A stretch of 64,000 bases of DNA from Apiosordaria backusii (taxonomy: Eukaryota; Ascomycota; Sordariomycetes; Sordariales; Lasiosphaeriaceae): assembly GCA_030549205.1 (NCBI GenBank), contig JAUKTV010000013.1, positions 1,178,001-1,242,000 on the forward strand, given 5' to 3'. Each line of letters opens with the position of its first letter. The first letter of the stretch is position 1. The position numbers were made by a program, and so were the translations under genes. Under the pieces are notes generated by a model. That model saw only the letters and a program-made list of their open reading frames with translations, had not been told where the DNA came from and ran no database searches. Positions 25,537-37,568 of the stretch are shown in pieces.

Positions 25537-26310
25537 CTAGTAACGGTACCAGTTGCTCTCCGGATCACCGAGACACTCCCCAACCGTTACGGCCCTGTAT
25601 CCGTTCTGCTGAATGACCTCCAGCATGGCAGGAGTGAGGATCTCGGCGGTAGTCTGATGGACATCGTGGCTCAGCACAAGGAATGACGACTGAGGACCGC
25701 CCGAATTCACCGCCCACGAGAACGTATCTATCGCTGCCTGGATGCTCCCTGGCGTGTTGTGGAGGTAGTCCTTGGTGTCCACGTCGAAATTGACTACATG
25801 ATACCCCAAGCCCTCGATATCTGGAAGGCAATCACCCCCACAGTTGGCGTAGGGTGGTCTCATATAGGTTGGGACCTTGCCGATCACATTTCGGAGCGAC
25901 GACTCGAGTTGCTGCATCTGATATCTTCGCTGGTCCGGGCTGGCGGACGTCAGGTCTTGGTGGGACCACGTGTGGGACGCAATCTGGTGGCCAGAGGCAG
26001 CCATGCGCCGCAGGATACCAGGCCAGGGAGTCGAGGGGTCATCAATCCCGTGGGACCAGTTGTCTCCGTTGATAAAGAACGTGGCCTTGGCACCGTACTG
26101 ATCCAAAAGGTCCAGGACATGACCAGTATAGCTGAAGGGGCCGTCGTCAAACGTGAGGGCCACGGTGCCGGGGACAGAGCAGTGCTCAATAATCACGCCG
26201 CTAGGTACCCGGGGCGCCAGTCTGTTGGTGCCCGCTGGTGCGGCTTGCCCGCCCCAGTGGAGCAGCCCTACGGAGAGGGAGAGGAATGTGGACAGCCGCA
26301 TCATTGCCAT
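25537..26310 (-). CDS. Secreted polysaccharide (chitin) deacetylase, NodB domain
   Basis: Single exon, 257 aa, ATG at 26310; the longer frame upstream begins at a non-ATG codon. A signal peptide of about 22 residues (MAMMRL... to GGQA) precedes the NodB homology domain. Carbohydrate esterase family 4 motifs are complete: TFDDGP (53-58, catalytic and metal Asp), HTWSH (113-117, metal His pair), RPPYANCG and the late LSHDVH with the second catalytic His. It should remove acetyl groups from chitin or chito-oligosaccharides in the wall or outside the cell. There is no chitin-binding LysM or GPI-attachment tail, so it is a soluble, short form. Neighbours do not indicate an operon-like unit. Confidence 0.92.
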   Translation of the reverse strand: MAMMRLSTFLSLSVGLLHWGGQAAPAGTNRLAPRVPSGVIIEHCSVPGTVALTFDDGPFSYTGHVLDLLDQYGAKATFFINGDNWSHGIDDPSTPWPGILRRMAASGHQIASHTWSHQDLTSASPDQRRYQMQQLESSLRNVIGKVPTYMRPPYANCGGDCLPDIEGLGYHVVNFDVDTKDYLHNTPGSIQAAIDTFSWAVNSGGPQSSFLVLSHDVHQTTAEILTPAMLEVIQQNGYRAVTVGECLGDPESNWYRY

Positions 26311-27344
26311 GGTGGCTAACGAGGAAGGAAGGGTGTTTGACGGCGTCAGTAACGATGCTTGAGTAACGCTGACGGCGAGGAGCAAAATGGCAGATGCACG
26401 TGTGGGTATAAGAGTGAATGTATATGTGGTGAAGTGTCGAGTACGAGATTAACGTTGGTAAAACAGGACGAGGGGACAACCAGACAGGGCGGACCATGGT
26501 GAGAAGGGAGCAAGACCGGCCAACTTTAAACTCTTCTTCGAACTCTAACGCTTATTACAGGCAAACCGCGATCGTCAGTGGAAGACACTGCAAGCGCTAC
26601 GGAGGAAGCGGGTGCCGTGGCGGGCAGAACGCCGCCGGCTGCAGGATCATGCATGTTGTCTTTGCCATTGTTGCTTCCGTCAAAAAGGGGGCAAGTCTCG
26701 CACACATGGGACCTTCCATCGGGGCTGGACCTCCAGTTGGGGAAATGTCTCATAACACAATTTCCAACCGCGTGCGGTTTTAACAAAGAAGCCGCGCCTA
26801 GCCATTAACCTGGGCGAGTTGACCGGCCAGCTCAGCTGCATTCCAGAAGAGGCTCCTGCAAGAGCAAACAAGCGACTGGGCTCGACGGACGCAATTAACA
26901 TGAGACATTCCGGAAAGGGTGGTGATGCTGTGGTGACTGAGACCAGATCTGACCGAACCTTGTGTTCCAGTCTCCCTGTCCTGTGCCGTGACCGACGTGG
27001 CGCTTGCACAGCAGCCGCCAGGGACGTTTCCAAACGCTCATCCCGCACCCATCACATCCAGCCACTCGACATCATGGAGAACAGAGTCGGAAGCATCCTG
27101 ATCGTGCGCGGTATCGGGTGGGGAAGGGCATGATGCATTCAGAAAAGACGCAGGCAGTGATTGTCGGGACGGGGCGTTTTCTGGCGACATGCGTCCATAC
27201 CTCGCAGCTTCTCGTGTTCCGAGGGCAAACACGATTGGTCCTAGATATCCCACCGCACCCCGAAGCTGCAAGAGCCTCCTTTCCAAGTGCCGACCTGGAG
27301 GCTGGTCGGGTCCAACCCCACATTCGAGCGTCTCCCTTGGAGGC
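26311..27344. other. Deacetylase promoter and 3' region of DUF7719-like gene
   Basis: This is 1.0 kb between two minus-strand genes. Open frames here overlap on both strands and have no domain. No RNA gene or repeat was recognised. Confidence 0.5.
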
Positions 27345-28111
27345 TCATTTGATGTCATAGCCATTGAGCCACAAGAATCCCCCAGCTCCAGCAAGGCTGA
27401 GAACAGCCCAGGGGAGTTCGAGTTCAATCACGGACCACACCCAGAGACACCCAAGAGACGGTGCCTGCTTCATGACGGCCAGATACCCAAACATATTCGT
27501 AATGTAAATCATGTAGCAGCCAGCGCACACACTGCAAGCAAAAAAGATAGACTGCCTTACGGCTGACTGAAATCGCAGAGGTAGACCGGGAACGAGTGTT
27601 GGTTTCGATGTGTGTGGGTGGAGGGTATAGACAAGCAATCCGAATACTGAATGGCGAACTGCGTCAGCACAAGATACCAACTGGCTAGAGAAAAACACAA
27701 GTGCGTTTGCCTACCTAGGACAGCCTGGAAGAACCTCTCCCAAACCTTAGGCCATACTATCCAATCAGCTGAGTACTGATGCTGAACCAGCACGTCGAGT
27801 GTAAAATGCAGCATGGACAGGCTCAAGGTCCAAAGCATCGTTTCGAGAACACGTTCGGCTGTGGGAGACAAGCCCTCTTCCTTGTCTTCCTCTCCGTCCT
27901 CCTCCTCCTCGTCATCACCTTCGTCGCTGCTGTCGTCGTCATCGGTCTCGGACTTTCGGGCGTTTTTCCTCAGCGCATCTTGTCGTTTCTGGGCTTCGGC
28001 AAAGAGGTTCCTTTCCTGGGCAATCTCCAGTAAAGTCTTCTCTGTCGGGCCTGATCTGTCAGGTTGCCGGAGCCTGATCTTGGTTGTTGGATCTTTTCGT
28101 TGTCTTGCCAT
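27345..28111 (-). CDS. Small multi-pass membrane protein, DUF7719-like
   Basis: Exons on the minus strand: 28111-27715 and 27646-27345, 232 aa. The N-terminal half is charged, with a run of Asp/Glu at about 57-78 encoded by GAC/GAG repeats. The C-terminal half has three to four membrane segments and the YTLHPH motif that I associate with a fungus-specific family (DUF7719). The function of that family is unknown. The acceptor is ambiguous: AG at 27660-27659 or AG at 27648-27647 both keep frame and differ by 12 nt. I chose the second because CTGAC, a good branch site, lies 18 nt upstream of it. Confidence 0.75.
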
Positions 28112-28756
28112 TGTCGTCGGCGGTCTAGCAGTAAGAAAACAAGAGACTAAGAATCCCGAGCGTGTCTCGTGGCGCTGGTATACGCAGTAGGTACCGTCGT
28201 TAAGTAATTAATTGCTGGGAGCTTGGCTCATAGCTCCACCGTTGCGCTGCGCGCCGTGGTGGGACCCACTGAGCGGATGGAGGGGAAGCTTCCCCATTTG
28301 TGCAGCTTGACTTTAACACAACCCTATCTCGACCAGTGCTAATGGAGACGAAAACACCGAGATACCTACATCGTTTACCCATCGACCAACTCTGGCCCGT
28401 TGCTTTTGCGGTGTCTTTCGGGTGCGAGGCGCAGTGGCGGCGTGATGTGAACTTCACCTCGAGAGCATCTACTGACCTCAAGGAAGACCAGGGGACCTTG
28501 CCAATCGCAAGGTGGCATCCTCCCATTCTCTGCCAGTGTCGCCTGCGAGGAAACACCGCTCATCAGCAGCCAGCAGTGAGTTTCTCGACGAATACGCCGC
28601 TCTCTAGGCTTCAATCGGTCCGTCTTTTGTCTCTTAGACCACTCCCTTGCAACACACTTCGATCAACCCCCAACCTCCTTTGAGCCGCATCACCTTTCCG
28701 CTCCCGCCCGTGCGCCCAATTCTTGAGGACGTGGCCATTGATTTTGGCAGGCCAAG
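28112..28756. promoter_or_regulatory. Divergent promoter region (DUF7719-like gene / GPI12)
   Basis: 645 bp between two divergent ATGs. There are no clear TATA boxes; the part before 28757 is pyrimidine-rich as in many fungal leaders. Confidence 0.45.
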
Positions 28757-29686
28757 ATGGAACTGCTCATGGTCGTTGCAGTGTTGCTAGTGGTGATCCC
28801 ATCACTTTACATATATACCGCCTCCGTGGTTTCGATGCGATTTCCGAAGCTGGAGAACAAGAGCATCTGTCTGTTGATTGCGCACCCAGATGATGAGGCT
28901 ATGTTCTTCGCTCCCACGGTGCTCGCCCTTGCGCGACCTGAAACTGGCAATCATGTCAAGATTCTCTGCCTGAGTAGCGGTGTGTACTTCCTTAAGAGTT
29001 CGTAGTCCTCGCGCAAGTGCTAATGGTCTTTCTTTTACACAGGCGATGCTGATGGTCTGGGAGAGACTCGAAAGAAGGAGCTGGCCAAATCCGGGGTAGT
29101 CCTTGGCTTACGGTCTACCAATGATGTTTTTGTGGTCGAGAAGCCCGAGTTCCGCGATAGCATGACGACGACCTGGGATGCGGGCAAAATTTCGGACCTC
29201 TTGAGCTCTGCCTTTGCGCCTCACTTGAGCAGGTCAAAGGATGCCTCCTCACCCCCCACGGCCTCTATAGATGTGCTCATCACCTTTGACGCTGGTGGAG
29301 TGTCAAGTCACCCCAACCATATCTCGCTGTATCACGGAGCCAAAGAGTTTGTCAGTGCACTGGTGGCCGGCAAACCGGGATGGGCATCACCCGTTGATCT
29401 TTATACATTGACGACGGTTCCAATAGTCCGCAAATACTCTGCCTTTCTCGACATCCTGCCTACCCTGCTGAGTTGGGCGTTTGGTGCCGACAAGAAGGAC
29501 AAGAAGCACCCCGGCGGGTTAGTGTTTCTCAATGGCTTGGCTGGTCATGGGAGCTTCACAACAGCGTGGAAGGCCATGACCACAGCCCACAAGAGCCAGA
29601 TGGTTTGGTTCCGCTACGGCTGGATTACTTTGAGCAGATACATGTACATTAACGATCTCCGTCTGGAAAAAATCAAGAGAAAATGA
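28757..29686 (+). CDS. GPI12: GlcNAc-phosphatidylinositol de-N-acetylase
   Basis: Exons 28757-28979 and 29043-29686, 288 aa. An N-terminal membrane segment (about 3-24) is followed by the PIG-L/LmbE catalytic domain: AHPDDE (42-47) with metal-binding His and Asp, and HPNH (164-167) with a second metal His. The enzyme carries out the second step of GPI-anchor synthesis, removing acetyl from GlcNAc-PI on the cytoplasmic face of the ER. The intron splits the Gly codon before DADGLGETR, a conserved stretch in the family. Length matches yeast Gpi12 and mammalian PIGL. It should be essential for cell-wall protein anchoring. Confidence 0.93.
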
Positions 29687-30266
29687 GGCGGCGAGGCCTC
29701 GGCTCCTTGACGTGCTACACAAGTACATGGAATGATGCATCCTAGCAGCCAATCTGCAAACAAAATAGCTTGTGCCAAATCTTGCTCTTTTACGTGTATC
29801 CTTCATGAAATTTTAGGGAAGAGCCAGCTTCCTCTTGCGAAACCTTGAGCTTCCTGACCAACCCACCGAATCAATCGAGTGTATTTAAATACCAATGAAT
29901 ATGAGGCTTAAGTCAAAGATGTTGAGAGCGCACATTCACCCATCTGAAAGCTCTGGTGCCCCGCTTATAGGGCTCCCCCTTGCCGTCATGGGCGGCTCTT
30001 GGTTACACGGTAGCTACCCCAGCCTGGCAGGCGGTGTCAGCCGGCAGATTTTCACTACAGTGGGCCTGGCCATCCTCAAGCTGCACCCACCTACTCACTC
30101 ACTCGGTAGCCACCAACCAAGCTGGGATTGAGTCGCTGTCTTGAACTGACATCGAACAATAACAACAACAACAAACCACCATTTGCAATCACAACAGCAG
30201 ACCAACAACAGGTTCCCTTTTCCGATACCTTCACACCAAACTTATTTTCAGAACAAAGGGCTCAAA
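29687..30266. other. Intergenic region before LSM3
   Basis: 580 bp between two plus-strand genes. The last 110 bp has CAA-rich tracts, as in fungal 5' leaders. No gene is supported. Confidence 0.5.
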
Positions 30267-30775
30267 ATGGCCGACGTTGCAGAGGAGACTCCCTCCGTTT
30301 CGGAGCCCCTCGACCTCGTGCGCCTGCTGTTGGACGAGGTTGTGTTTGTGAAGCTGAGAGGTGACCGTGAGCTCAAGGGCCGGCTCCATGTAAGTCGAAT
30401 CTTGTACTTTACAACACCAGCTCACACATTCTTGCCACTAACCTTGCCATCTAGGCTTATGACAGTCATTGCAACCTTGTCCTGGGTGATGTCGAGGAAA
30501 CAATATACGTGGTTGAAGATGAGGAGAATGACGACGAAGTCAAGGTGGGTGACAGCCTGCCGCCGCAGCGCCGTGATGGCCTGCTTATTTTATGTACACT
30601 TCACTAACCACGGGTGGTCTTGCTTCCCACATGCAGACTATCAGCAGGAAATCCGAAATGCTCTTCGTCAGAGGTTAGTTTATTGCATACACCTCATCAT
30701 GATCATGGACGGCGGCTAACACTCTACGCAGGTGATAGCGTGGTACTCATCTCGCCACAGTCACGGATTCACTGA
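30267..30775 (+). CDS. LSM3: U6 snRNA-associated Sm-like protein LSm3
   Basis: Four short exons: 30267-30389, 30455-30544, 30637-30673, 30732-30775, coding for 97 aa. The Sm1 motif (LRGDRELKGRLHAYDSHCN region) and Sm2 motif (MLFVRGDSVVLISP) are complete, and the acidic EDEENDDE insert between them is usual for Lsm3. The protein is a subunit of the Lsm2-8 ring on U6 snRNA in the nucleus and of the Lsm1-7 ring for cytoplasmic mRNA decapping. All splice sites are canonical and each join regenerates conserved residues. Four exons in under 300 coding bases make it the most intron-dense gene in the window. Confidence 0.95.
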
Positions 30776-31336
30776 CAGTAGCGGCGATCCACGTCTTCAA
30801 ACGCATGCCCCCCAGGGACACAATGAGCAACAGTATCCTCAGTACGATGGATAGACGAGGGATCAGCCTTTAGCCTTGGACCGCATCGTGCAATTTCTCG
30901 CTGAAGCCACCGACGAGAATACAGAGTGCTACTGTTACTCTCCCCTCAGCAAAAACAGGGTCATGGTCTCATGGGTCCAGCAGTGGAATCTATACCGAAG
31001 CCAGTGCATTACTGGGAGCGAAGGTTGTGCTCGGCCGAATGCGTCTCAGCATGGGGAATCAGGAAAGGCAGCTTTATGACACCTGCCTGTTATCTCAGCT
31101 TCAGGGAACCACCACAAGTATAATATTTGAAAGAAAACGCAACAAAGATATATATAAAAAAGATAATAACATTCGCCTCGTGGACAAGCATCAGAGGGAC
31201 ATTGCCCGAATTTGTAACCGCTCCTGAAAATGCTCATTCCGCTACATCCTTCCACGTGTTCCATTCGTTCCCAAAAGCAAGAATCAAGGTGCTGGTCTAC
31301 AGCACCAGTCGTTAGCAAGATCCACAAACATCCGGA
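30776..31336. other. Convergent 3' region
   Basis: 561 bp between the LSM3 and GTPase stops. It includes an AT-rich stretch near 31120-31170 that may hold polyadenylation signals. No gene is seen. Confidence 0.45.
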
Positions 31337-33352
31337 TCAAGCTCCAGCTTTGACTTCGGTCCCCTTGTTCTCCTCGGCCGCTGCTTGTGGGGGGGCGGCG
31401 TCTTGTTCTCCTTGCTTGGACATCAACGGTTTAGACGGGTCATATCCGACACTTTTGACAATTCCAAGACCTTTCGTTCTGCCCTCCCGGAACAGCAACC
31501 GGTCCCCCGGCGCGAGATACTCGGGCCGTTGCACAAAGCGGAACGCAACTGTAGCTCTGTCACCAGTCCGTATAAATGGGCGGTCTACGTCAATTATGGC
31601 ACAGGTTTGCGAAACCGGTCCGACGTGCAGCATTGCTTGATACTTGGTTTTTATGGTCGTGGCGTGTGACAGGATGAGAACTAAAACGATTTAGCATGGG
31701 CGTTGGAAACATAAAATGCGATATCGATCGTGAGTATGTGGCTTACCTTCAGCAACGAACTCGCGGTAAACTTTTGGGGGAGCGCCATCCAACTTGGCGA
31801 GCACAACCATCCCTTTTCGCACATCCTTGCGCCGTACTCTGCGAAGGGCAAAAGAGGCAGATTGACCGGCGGATGCCATCGGAACACCTATTCTCTTCCT
31901 CTCGATCGAACGAATGGATGTCTGGGTAAACCGGCCCAGGGAGTCTGGCCCTATTTGTACGTCGTCGCCCGCGTGGATGACGCCAGATTTGACGATACCA
32001 CTCACCACCGTGCCAACGTGCGGTACGCTGAAGGTGTCGTTGACGTGAAACTCGAAGGGAGCCTCGGCATCGTAGCGGCCGTGGTGGGGCAGGATGTTGA
32101 GAAAGGAGCGGACCAGGTCGAGGTTTTCACCCGTCACGTTGGAGACCTGAAAGATTGGGCAAATACGCTGGCTAACAAACTGTGTTGCAGTGTTGATGCA
32201 CTCCTCGCGGTTCTTGATGAATATTGGTATTTTCCGGGCCCCGGGGCTCTTCAATATTCGGGTGATCTGGTTGATCGTCTGTTCCAAAATCTGCGGCGGA
32301 CAGATGTCTATTTTTGTGATGACGACCATCACAGGCACGTTCAGGGCTAGAGCAATCCCGAGGTGTTCTTTGCTCATTCCGATCAGCCCGTTATTTGCTG
32401 CCACCATGAGCAAGCAATAATTTGGGCTGCTAGACAGAAGACCGAATACCGTGGTGCGCAGATACCGTTCATGGCCAGCCAAATCACTAAAAGTGATTAC
32501 TTTGGCGCTGCGTTTTCCAATCTCTTCCCATGAGAGTTTGCGGCCTGGTGTGTCGGACACGACAACGTCACCTTTGGTGTCGAAACCCATGATTTCCATA
32601 CCGACGGACGATGTACGTCCCGTCTCAATTTCGTGTTTGTGTCGGAACAGGTTGACTCGTGCCTTGCCTCTACCATCGTCAAGATCCCCTTTGACGAGCA
32701 CACCCAACATGGAGCTTTTCCCGGCATCGACATTGCCCACCACTGCTATCCGGGTCTCGATAACCTCTTCAGCAGTGGAAGGCGCTTGCCGAACCATCAC
32801 TTTGCCGCTGCAGTCCTTGTCTTTGGTGGGGGCTCCGTCCAGCTCACCACCCACGTTCTTGGTCAATAAAAGCTGACAGTCCGCTCGGAGCTTCGTTGCC
32901 GCTTCGATTACCCGTTTGTATGCTATATCCCATTCGTCGTGTGTAAGCTTCATGCTATCGCCATTATCCTCGATTCCCACGTCAAACACGGTCTCGCCAT
33001 GCCCCTCCAGTAACCGTTTCTGCACGATATCGGAAAGCCTCTGGAGAGCTTCAGCATCGCCGCCCGGAGACAGTAGGAGCTCTCGTAACCTCACACGTGG
33101 CGCTGGGTCAGAAAGGTCGAGGCTATCGAGGATGTCGTCGAGCTCATCGTGGTGTTCATGGTCGAGGTCGGCCTGTGCACTCTTGGCTGTTGTGGCGCGG
33201 GAGTGGGGAGCAGTAGCAGCACTGGTCGCGGGTCCTCTTGAGAGCGGAAAACGAAGCGCCTGTTGCTGTTCGACATACTCGGCGAAATCGCTGAGCGCAG
33301 CCTCTCCTTTCCGCTTCTCGTGCGGCAATTGCTTTGCAGACTTGCTGTTCAT
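31337..33352 (-). CDS. GTPBP1/GTPBP2-family translational GTPase
   Basis: Exons on the minus strand: 33352-31747 and 31680-31337, 649 aa. The P-loop GNVDAGKSS (about 205-213), the switch motif DLAGHERYLRT (about 290-300) and the TKID base-recognition motif are all present, followed by EF-Tu domain 2 and, across the intron, a complete domain 3 (AMLHVGP... to PGDRLLFREG). This arrangement, with a 200-residue N-terminal extension, is that of GTPBP1/2, relatives of eEF1A and Hbs1 linked in animals to ribosome rescue and exosome-mediated mRNA decay. The intron splits a Val codon. The switch motif differs from the DCPGH of EF-Tu (DLAGH), as is normal in this family. No mitochondrial signal is seen. 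Confidence 0.9.
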
Positions 33353-34412
33353 GACTGTGGCGGGTTCTTATGTTGAGCTTCAGGAGGGTGCTGTCAGGAT
33401 GCAAACGGATGGAGGACCTAACAAGAAAGCAAGCTCCACACTGGATACCAACAGAGGTGTCAAGCTGAAGAAAGACCCAGAATCAATGCGATGCAAGAAG
33501 ATGTGACAAGAGACAAAGTTAATAAAAAGATGAAAAACGGCCCCAATATTCAAGAAATGCTCTTCTTTTGCACAAACACATCGCACTGCGATGACTGCAG
33601 GCGTTCGCCGGCTGAGTCGATGCTCCGTCGAGTCACATCATCAAAAGCTAGCGCCCGGTGAACAACGTCCAAGGGGTTCCTTGGGAAGCCCAAAGCTTAT
33701 CGATAAACCAAACCCCACACTCCCCACCTCCCCGCAACGAGACGCAGCTGAAGGTGTGATTCATCTCCAACGGTGTGACCTCGCTGGGTCCATGTACATC
33801 AAGGGCGACCAGTAGGCGGCTTTGACATCATACTCTACACATGTTACAAGCAGCTGCTGCCATAGATGGATAGACGCATCAGAACACTTCACATTCATCT
33901 CAAGATTGCTGAGGTTGGAGAATGATCTCAAAAAAAGGAAAACAGGTGCTTTCCATGCCTCTGGTTTTCATTATATATGGGCGTATGCTCTTATTACCTG
34001 TCGCCTCTGGATGCCGCCTATCTATCATAACAATGACAATGGTAGATGAAGTCATTTCCCATTTAGTTTTTCCCAGCCTCCGAACGCCCTTTTCTTAAAT
34101 ACTCCTTCCATGGAGCTGCCAAAACCCTTTCAAGAAAATTACTTTTGCCCCTTCGACAATGACTGCCCGATTATCCTCCTCCCCATCCTCCTTTTTTCCT
34201 CGAGCGCCAAAAAATATCAAAAAACGCCGGAATTGAACGATTATGGATAGTGCTGTTCCGGGGTATAATGCAAAGAAACCAAACAAACGCCTCAGTCAAC
34301 TTCATTGTCTGTCATTTCCCTTTTTATGCATGCATGCTTCATGACCATAGGAGGGATGTTTCCCAGTCGGTCCGCAGCACAACGTCCGGGCCCAGTTAAT
34401 AAAAGGGGCTCT
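33353..34412. other. Intergenic region between GTPase and arrestin genes
   Basis: This is 1.06 kb containing the GTPase promoter and the arrestin 3' region. It is moderately AT-rich at 33880-34330. No supported gene. Confidence 0.5.
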
Positions 34413-36059
34413 TCACCTCCCTTCAGAACTTGCCCTCCGATGACCGCGAGGGTTTCTTCCTTCTTCTTCTGCCAACCTCTGGATTGGACCGCCTGCAAGA
34501 ATGCCATCCAATGGCTCAATCATCTCTGCTATTGACGCATCGCCGTGAAAATTGGTTTCTTGAAAGTACGCGGGTGGGCTGGGAGGCACGTCCTGGTAAA
34601 TAGGCGGGGCTTCGTTGTCCCAACTGATCCCAATGCCCCCACGCTCCGTCAAAATGGTGCCGAAATGCATGCGCAGGATGCGTCCAACGCCAGTGTGGGT
34701 GACCAAAGATGGCTTGTTCACTGGCGCCCATTCCTGAGAGACTACCATTTCCACCATCAGTTGATGGCTCACCTCGGTCCCGTCCTGACTCTTGGTGTCG
34801 CAGGCAGACCTGGCGTGCTTCCCTAGGCTGTACTCAAGTTCGAGCTCTACCTTGGCGTCGTTGGCATTTGTATAGTCGCTTTTCCAGCCGGAGAACAGTG
34901 TCTTTTCGCCAATGACCCGTGTGTCGCAGCGAACGATGCCCTTCTTGTGTTGTTGATCCTCAGCACCGTCTCCCGACTTGGGACTGTGTCGGCCACATGC
35001 CGGTGCTACCGTCTTGGTCGTTTCCTCCAGTCGCCACGTGAGCTTCTTAAGCTTCCAGTATTCTATCGTGTTGACCCTTGGGTTGAGTTTGGCGATTCCA
35101 TCCAGTCGAAGTGCCAGTGTATAGCTGCCAATGGGGTGTATGACGTGAGGGTAGTGCGCGCTGGCCTTGATGTTGGTAGGAGGGAAGACGCGGACGGAAT
35201 GATGCGGCGTGTCTGACGCTGGGAGGCTGCGTTTGACATCAAGCACCTTTTCAAGCTTGATGGGTGGTATCGAGGCAATGCCGTTGCTTCTGGGAATGGC
35301 TTCAGCTTTGAACTCGTAGGAGATTGAGACCAAAGGGGTTTCCATGCTGGCTGGTAAATGACCTTCCAAGAGCACAGAGAATGGGAACGAATGTTGGCCT
35401 GAGTTGTGCACGTCAGCATTTTGAGTCTGCAGAGGTCAGGCCAAATATCACTTACCTTTCATCATCACCAGGGGGTGTTCAAGGAGAGACCACTTCTTGA
35501 TTTCGGTACACTGAGTGGTGCACTCAGGGCAGTGGTTGGCAAAAGGTTTTTTCTGGGCTACTCGGATATTGAGTGTGGCTGTAAACGATTCGATCTCGAG
35601 GGCCTCCTCTTTGATACTGAGGAACAGCTGGCCAGAGAGCAGAGCGCCAGTACTGTTCTCGGCATTCCCATACATGACGATGGGCGGAGACTCGAGCTTC
35701 CAATCCAGCGAGGCGGGGGCGTGGAAGTGGCTCTCCTTGTTGGACCGCCCAAAATGCATGCCAGGGAACGAGAGCCGATGGTGGTGACCATGATCCTTCT
35801 CCTTGTGGGAATCCGATGTAAAGCTGCTGGTCCGGGAGTCACCCATCTTCAAGCGTGGAACATAGGGCGGGGCATGGGAATCGTCGAGCTCTTCTTCAGA
35901 CACGTAGGCGACTACCTCTGAACCCGTAGCTCTTCCGCTCCCAGGTGGCGAGACCCGTCTTCGGGAGCCCGAGGAGGAGGTCTTTTTGGTGAGATTCGAA
36001 ACTTGATACTCCAGGGAATGGGTCGACGACCGGAAAAAGTTGGCGACCCGGTGTGGCAT
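34413..36059 (-). CDS. LDB19: Alpha-arrestin LDB19/ART1-like ubiquitin-ligase adaptor
   Basis: Exons on the minus strand: 36059-35456 and 35398-34413, 529 aa. The arrestin fold is recognised from the LDB19 signature around ENSTGALLSGQLFL, IESFTATLNI, the cysteine pairs NHCPEC and CTEIKKW, and HSFPFSVLLEGHLPAS, with the intron splitting the Gly before the last of these. Near the C terminus are two PPxY motifs, PPIY and PPAY, about 8 residues apart, which in this family bind the WW domains of the HECT ligase Rsp5/NEDD4. The expected role is to recruit Rsp5 to plasma-membrane transporters so that they are ubiquitinated and taken up. An open frame continues upstream to 36258 in another phase but starts with TTG and is treated as 5' leader. 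Confidence 0.9.
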
Positions 36060-36451
36060 TTTTGCTACTCGTTTTGTTAGGGGCCCCTGCCAATGGCGGG
36101 GTACCTAGGCTCAGGGTAAGCTCGGGGCTACTGCCGGCTGCAGGTGGCCTAGGTGCTGGTGTGGCGCTTCCTCTAAGGCCCAGAGATGGGTGCGGGGAAG
36201 GTGTCACGGGAGGTACCAAGGTGAGCTTGAGCACTCCAGTGCGTCTTTGAGAAAACAACCGCTACCCGCAAACCAAATTGCTTCCTGGCAGATGGTGTTT
36301 ACGCCGCTTATGTTATCACTTCCAACTTTTTCCCCTTTCTCCTTCACCCACTGACCAAAATCCCTCGAATTATATCTCAAACCAGGTGAACTTTCGAACG
36401 AGAGCTGGTTTTGTTGCGAGGAAGACTCTTCCAAATCGATGATTATGCGAG

Positions 36452-36490
36452 GGGACTCAAATCGAGGGACTCAAATCGAGGGACTCAAAT
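36452..36490. repeat. 14-bp tandem repeat, 2.8 copies
   Basis: The unit GGGACTCAAATCGA repeats perfectly, upstream of the arrestin gene. It may lie in its promoter. Confidence 0.9.
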
Positions 36491-37355
36491 CTTGTTCGAC
36501 AGGTGAGGATGGTGTGCGGGAGTGAGAAACAGTGCAAGGTAGGGTTGATTTGTGGGATATTGTCTCCTTTTCGAAGAGCGTACTAAAAATACAAACATTC
36601 ATCAGAGGTCTGACGCAAGAACAAGAAGCTGGCTCGTCAGAATATTTGTATGTTCCTGGGGTCAGTCCGGCGTTTTCCATCAAGTAATTATGTGTAATAC
36701 GAAGTAGATGGCCAGGGCTCAAAGGGCTCCACCTGGACAGCCATCGCCGAGCAAGCGAGCGGCAGGGCCGCAAACGAAATCGACCCGCTGGACCTTGCTC
36801 GGCCATTGATCGACACCCCCAGTTCCCCCTTTGTCGTGTGAACCTTCCAATCCACTCCCGCTCCGCATCGTCTTAACAGCATGCTTTTACACAGTACATC
36901 TTTGGCGTCCTCACCAGTGCTGCTGACCTCAGATTAGTCCAGGAAAGGCTTCTTATGCAGATGGGGTAGCACTTGTTGATGCTGTGCCCTGTCATCCTAT
37001 CTAGTTGCTCGACAACATTGCCAGTGACGTGGTCTCGCAGAGGAAAGTTGGAGGTGCCCCCTCGACGCCCGATATTACAGCAGTGTATGCTGGAGGTCAA
37101 TGTACATACATAGTTGAAACAACATCGATCAGGAACACCACCCTTACCTCCAGCTCCCATGTGCAGGCGGATCTTCAACTGGTCGATCCCACATGTCAGT
37201 TCACTCCACTTTGTTGTACAACCCTCCAGGATGATAAACGCTAGCGTGGTACATGCCAAGCCGTACTTTACCAAAGAGAGCAATGGTCAACCAGGGTCAC
37301 CGTACAAAAAACAAGGGCCAAAAAGATGAAAAAATAGCCATTTTCTTATATTAAT

Positions 37356-37367
37356 CCCTAACCCTAA
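37356..37367. repeat. Telomere-like CCCTAA word, two units
   Basis: Two exact units of CCCTAA, the fungal and vertebrate telomere repeat, inside AT-rich intergenic DNA 0.9 kb left of the Fot1 element. Two units can occur by chance. Confidence 0.6.
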
Positions 37368-37528
37368 GCCCTTTGTTTAAAATCTAGTATCACTACCACC
37401 TACCTCGATGACCTTCTTAAGCCGGTAGGTTGGTTGGCTGGGCAGGTTGGTTGATTGAATTCGGCTCGGTTAGCTAGTTTGCAAGTGGTATGGTGGAAGG
37501 CGTGGTAGGTATGGCCATTGTTATAGTA

Positions 37529-37568
37529 TGGTAGGTCGAATTGAATTGAACTGGTAGGTCGAATTGAA
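37529..37568. repeat. Direct repeat, 17-bp unit at 23-bp spacing
   Basis: TGGTAGGTCGAATTGAA occurs twice, at 37529 and 37552. It lies within a longer GGTAGG/GGTTGG-rich stretch (37420-37590). Confidence 0.8.

Noticed and set aside
36060..36258. N-terminal extension of the arrestin (Pro-rich frame)
   Set aside because: Different phase, begins with TTG, and no splice pair joins it to the arrestin frame.
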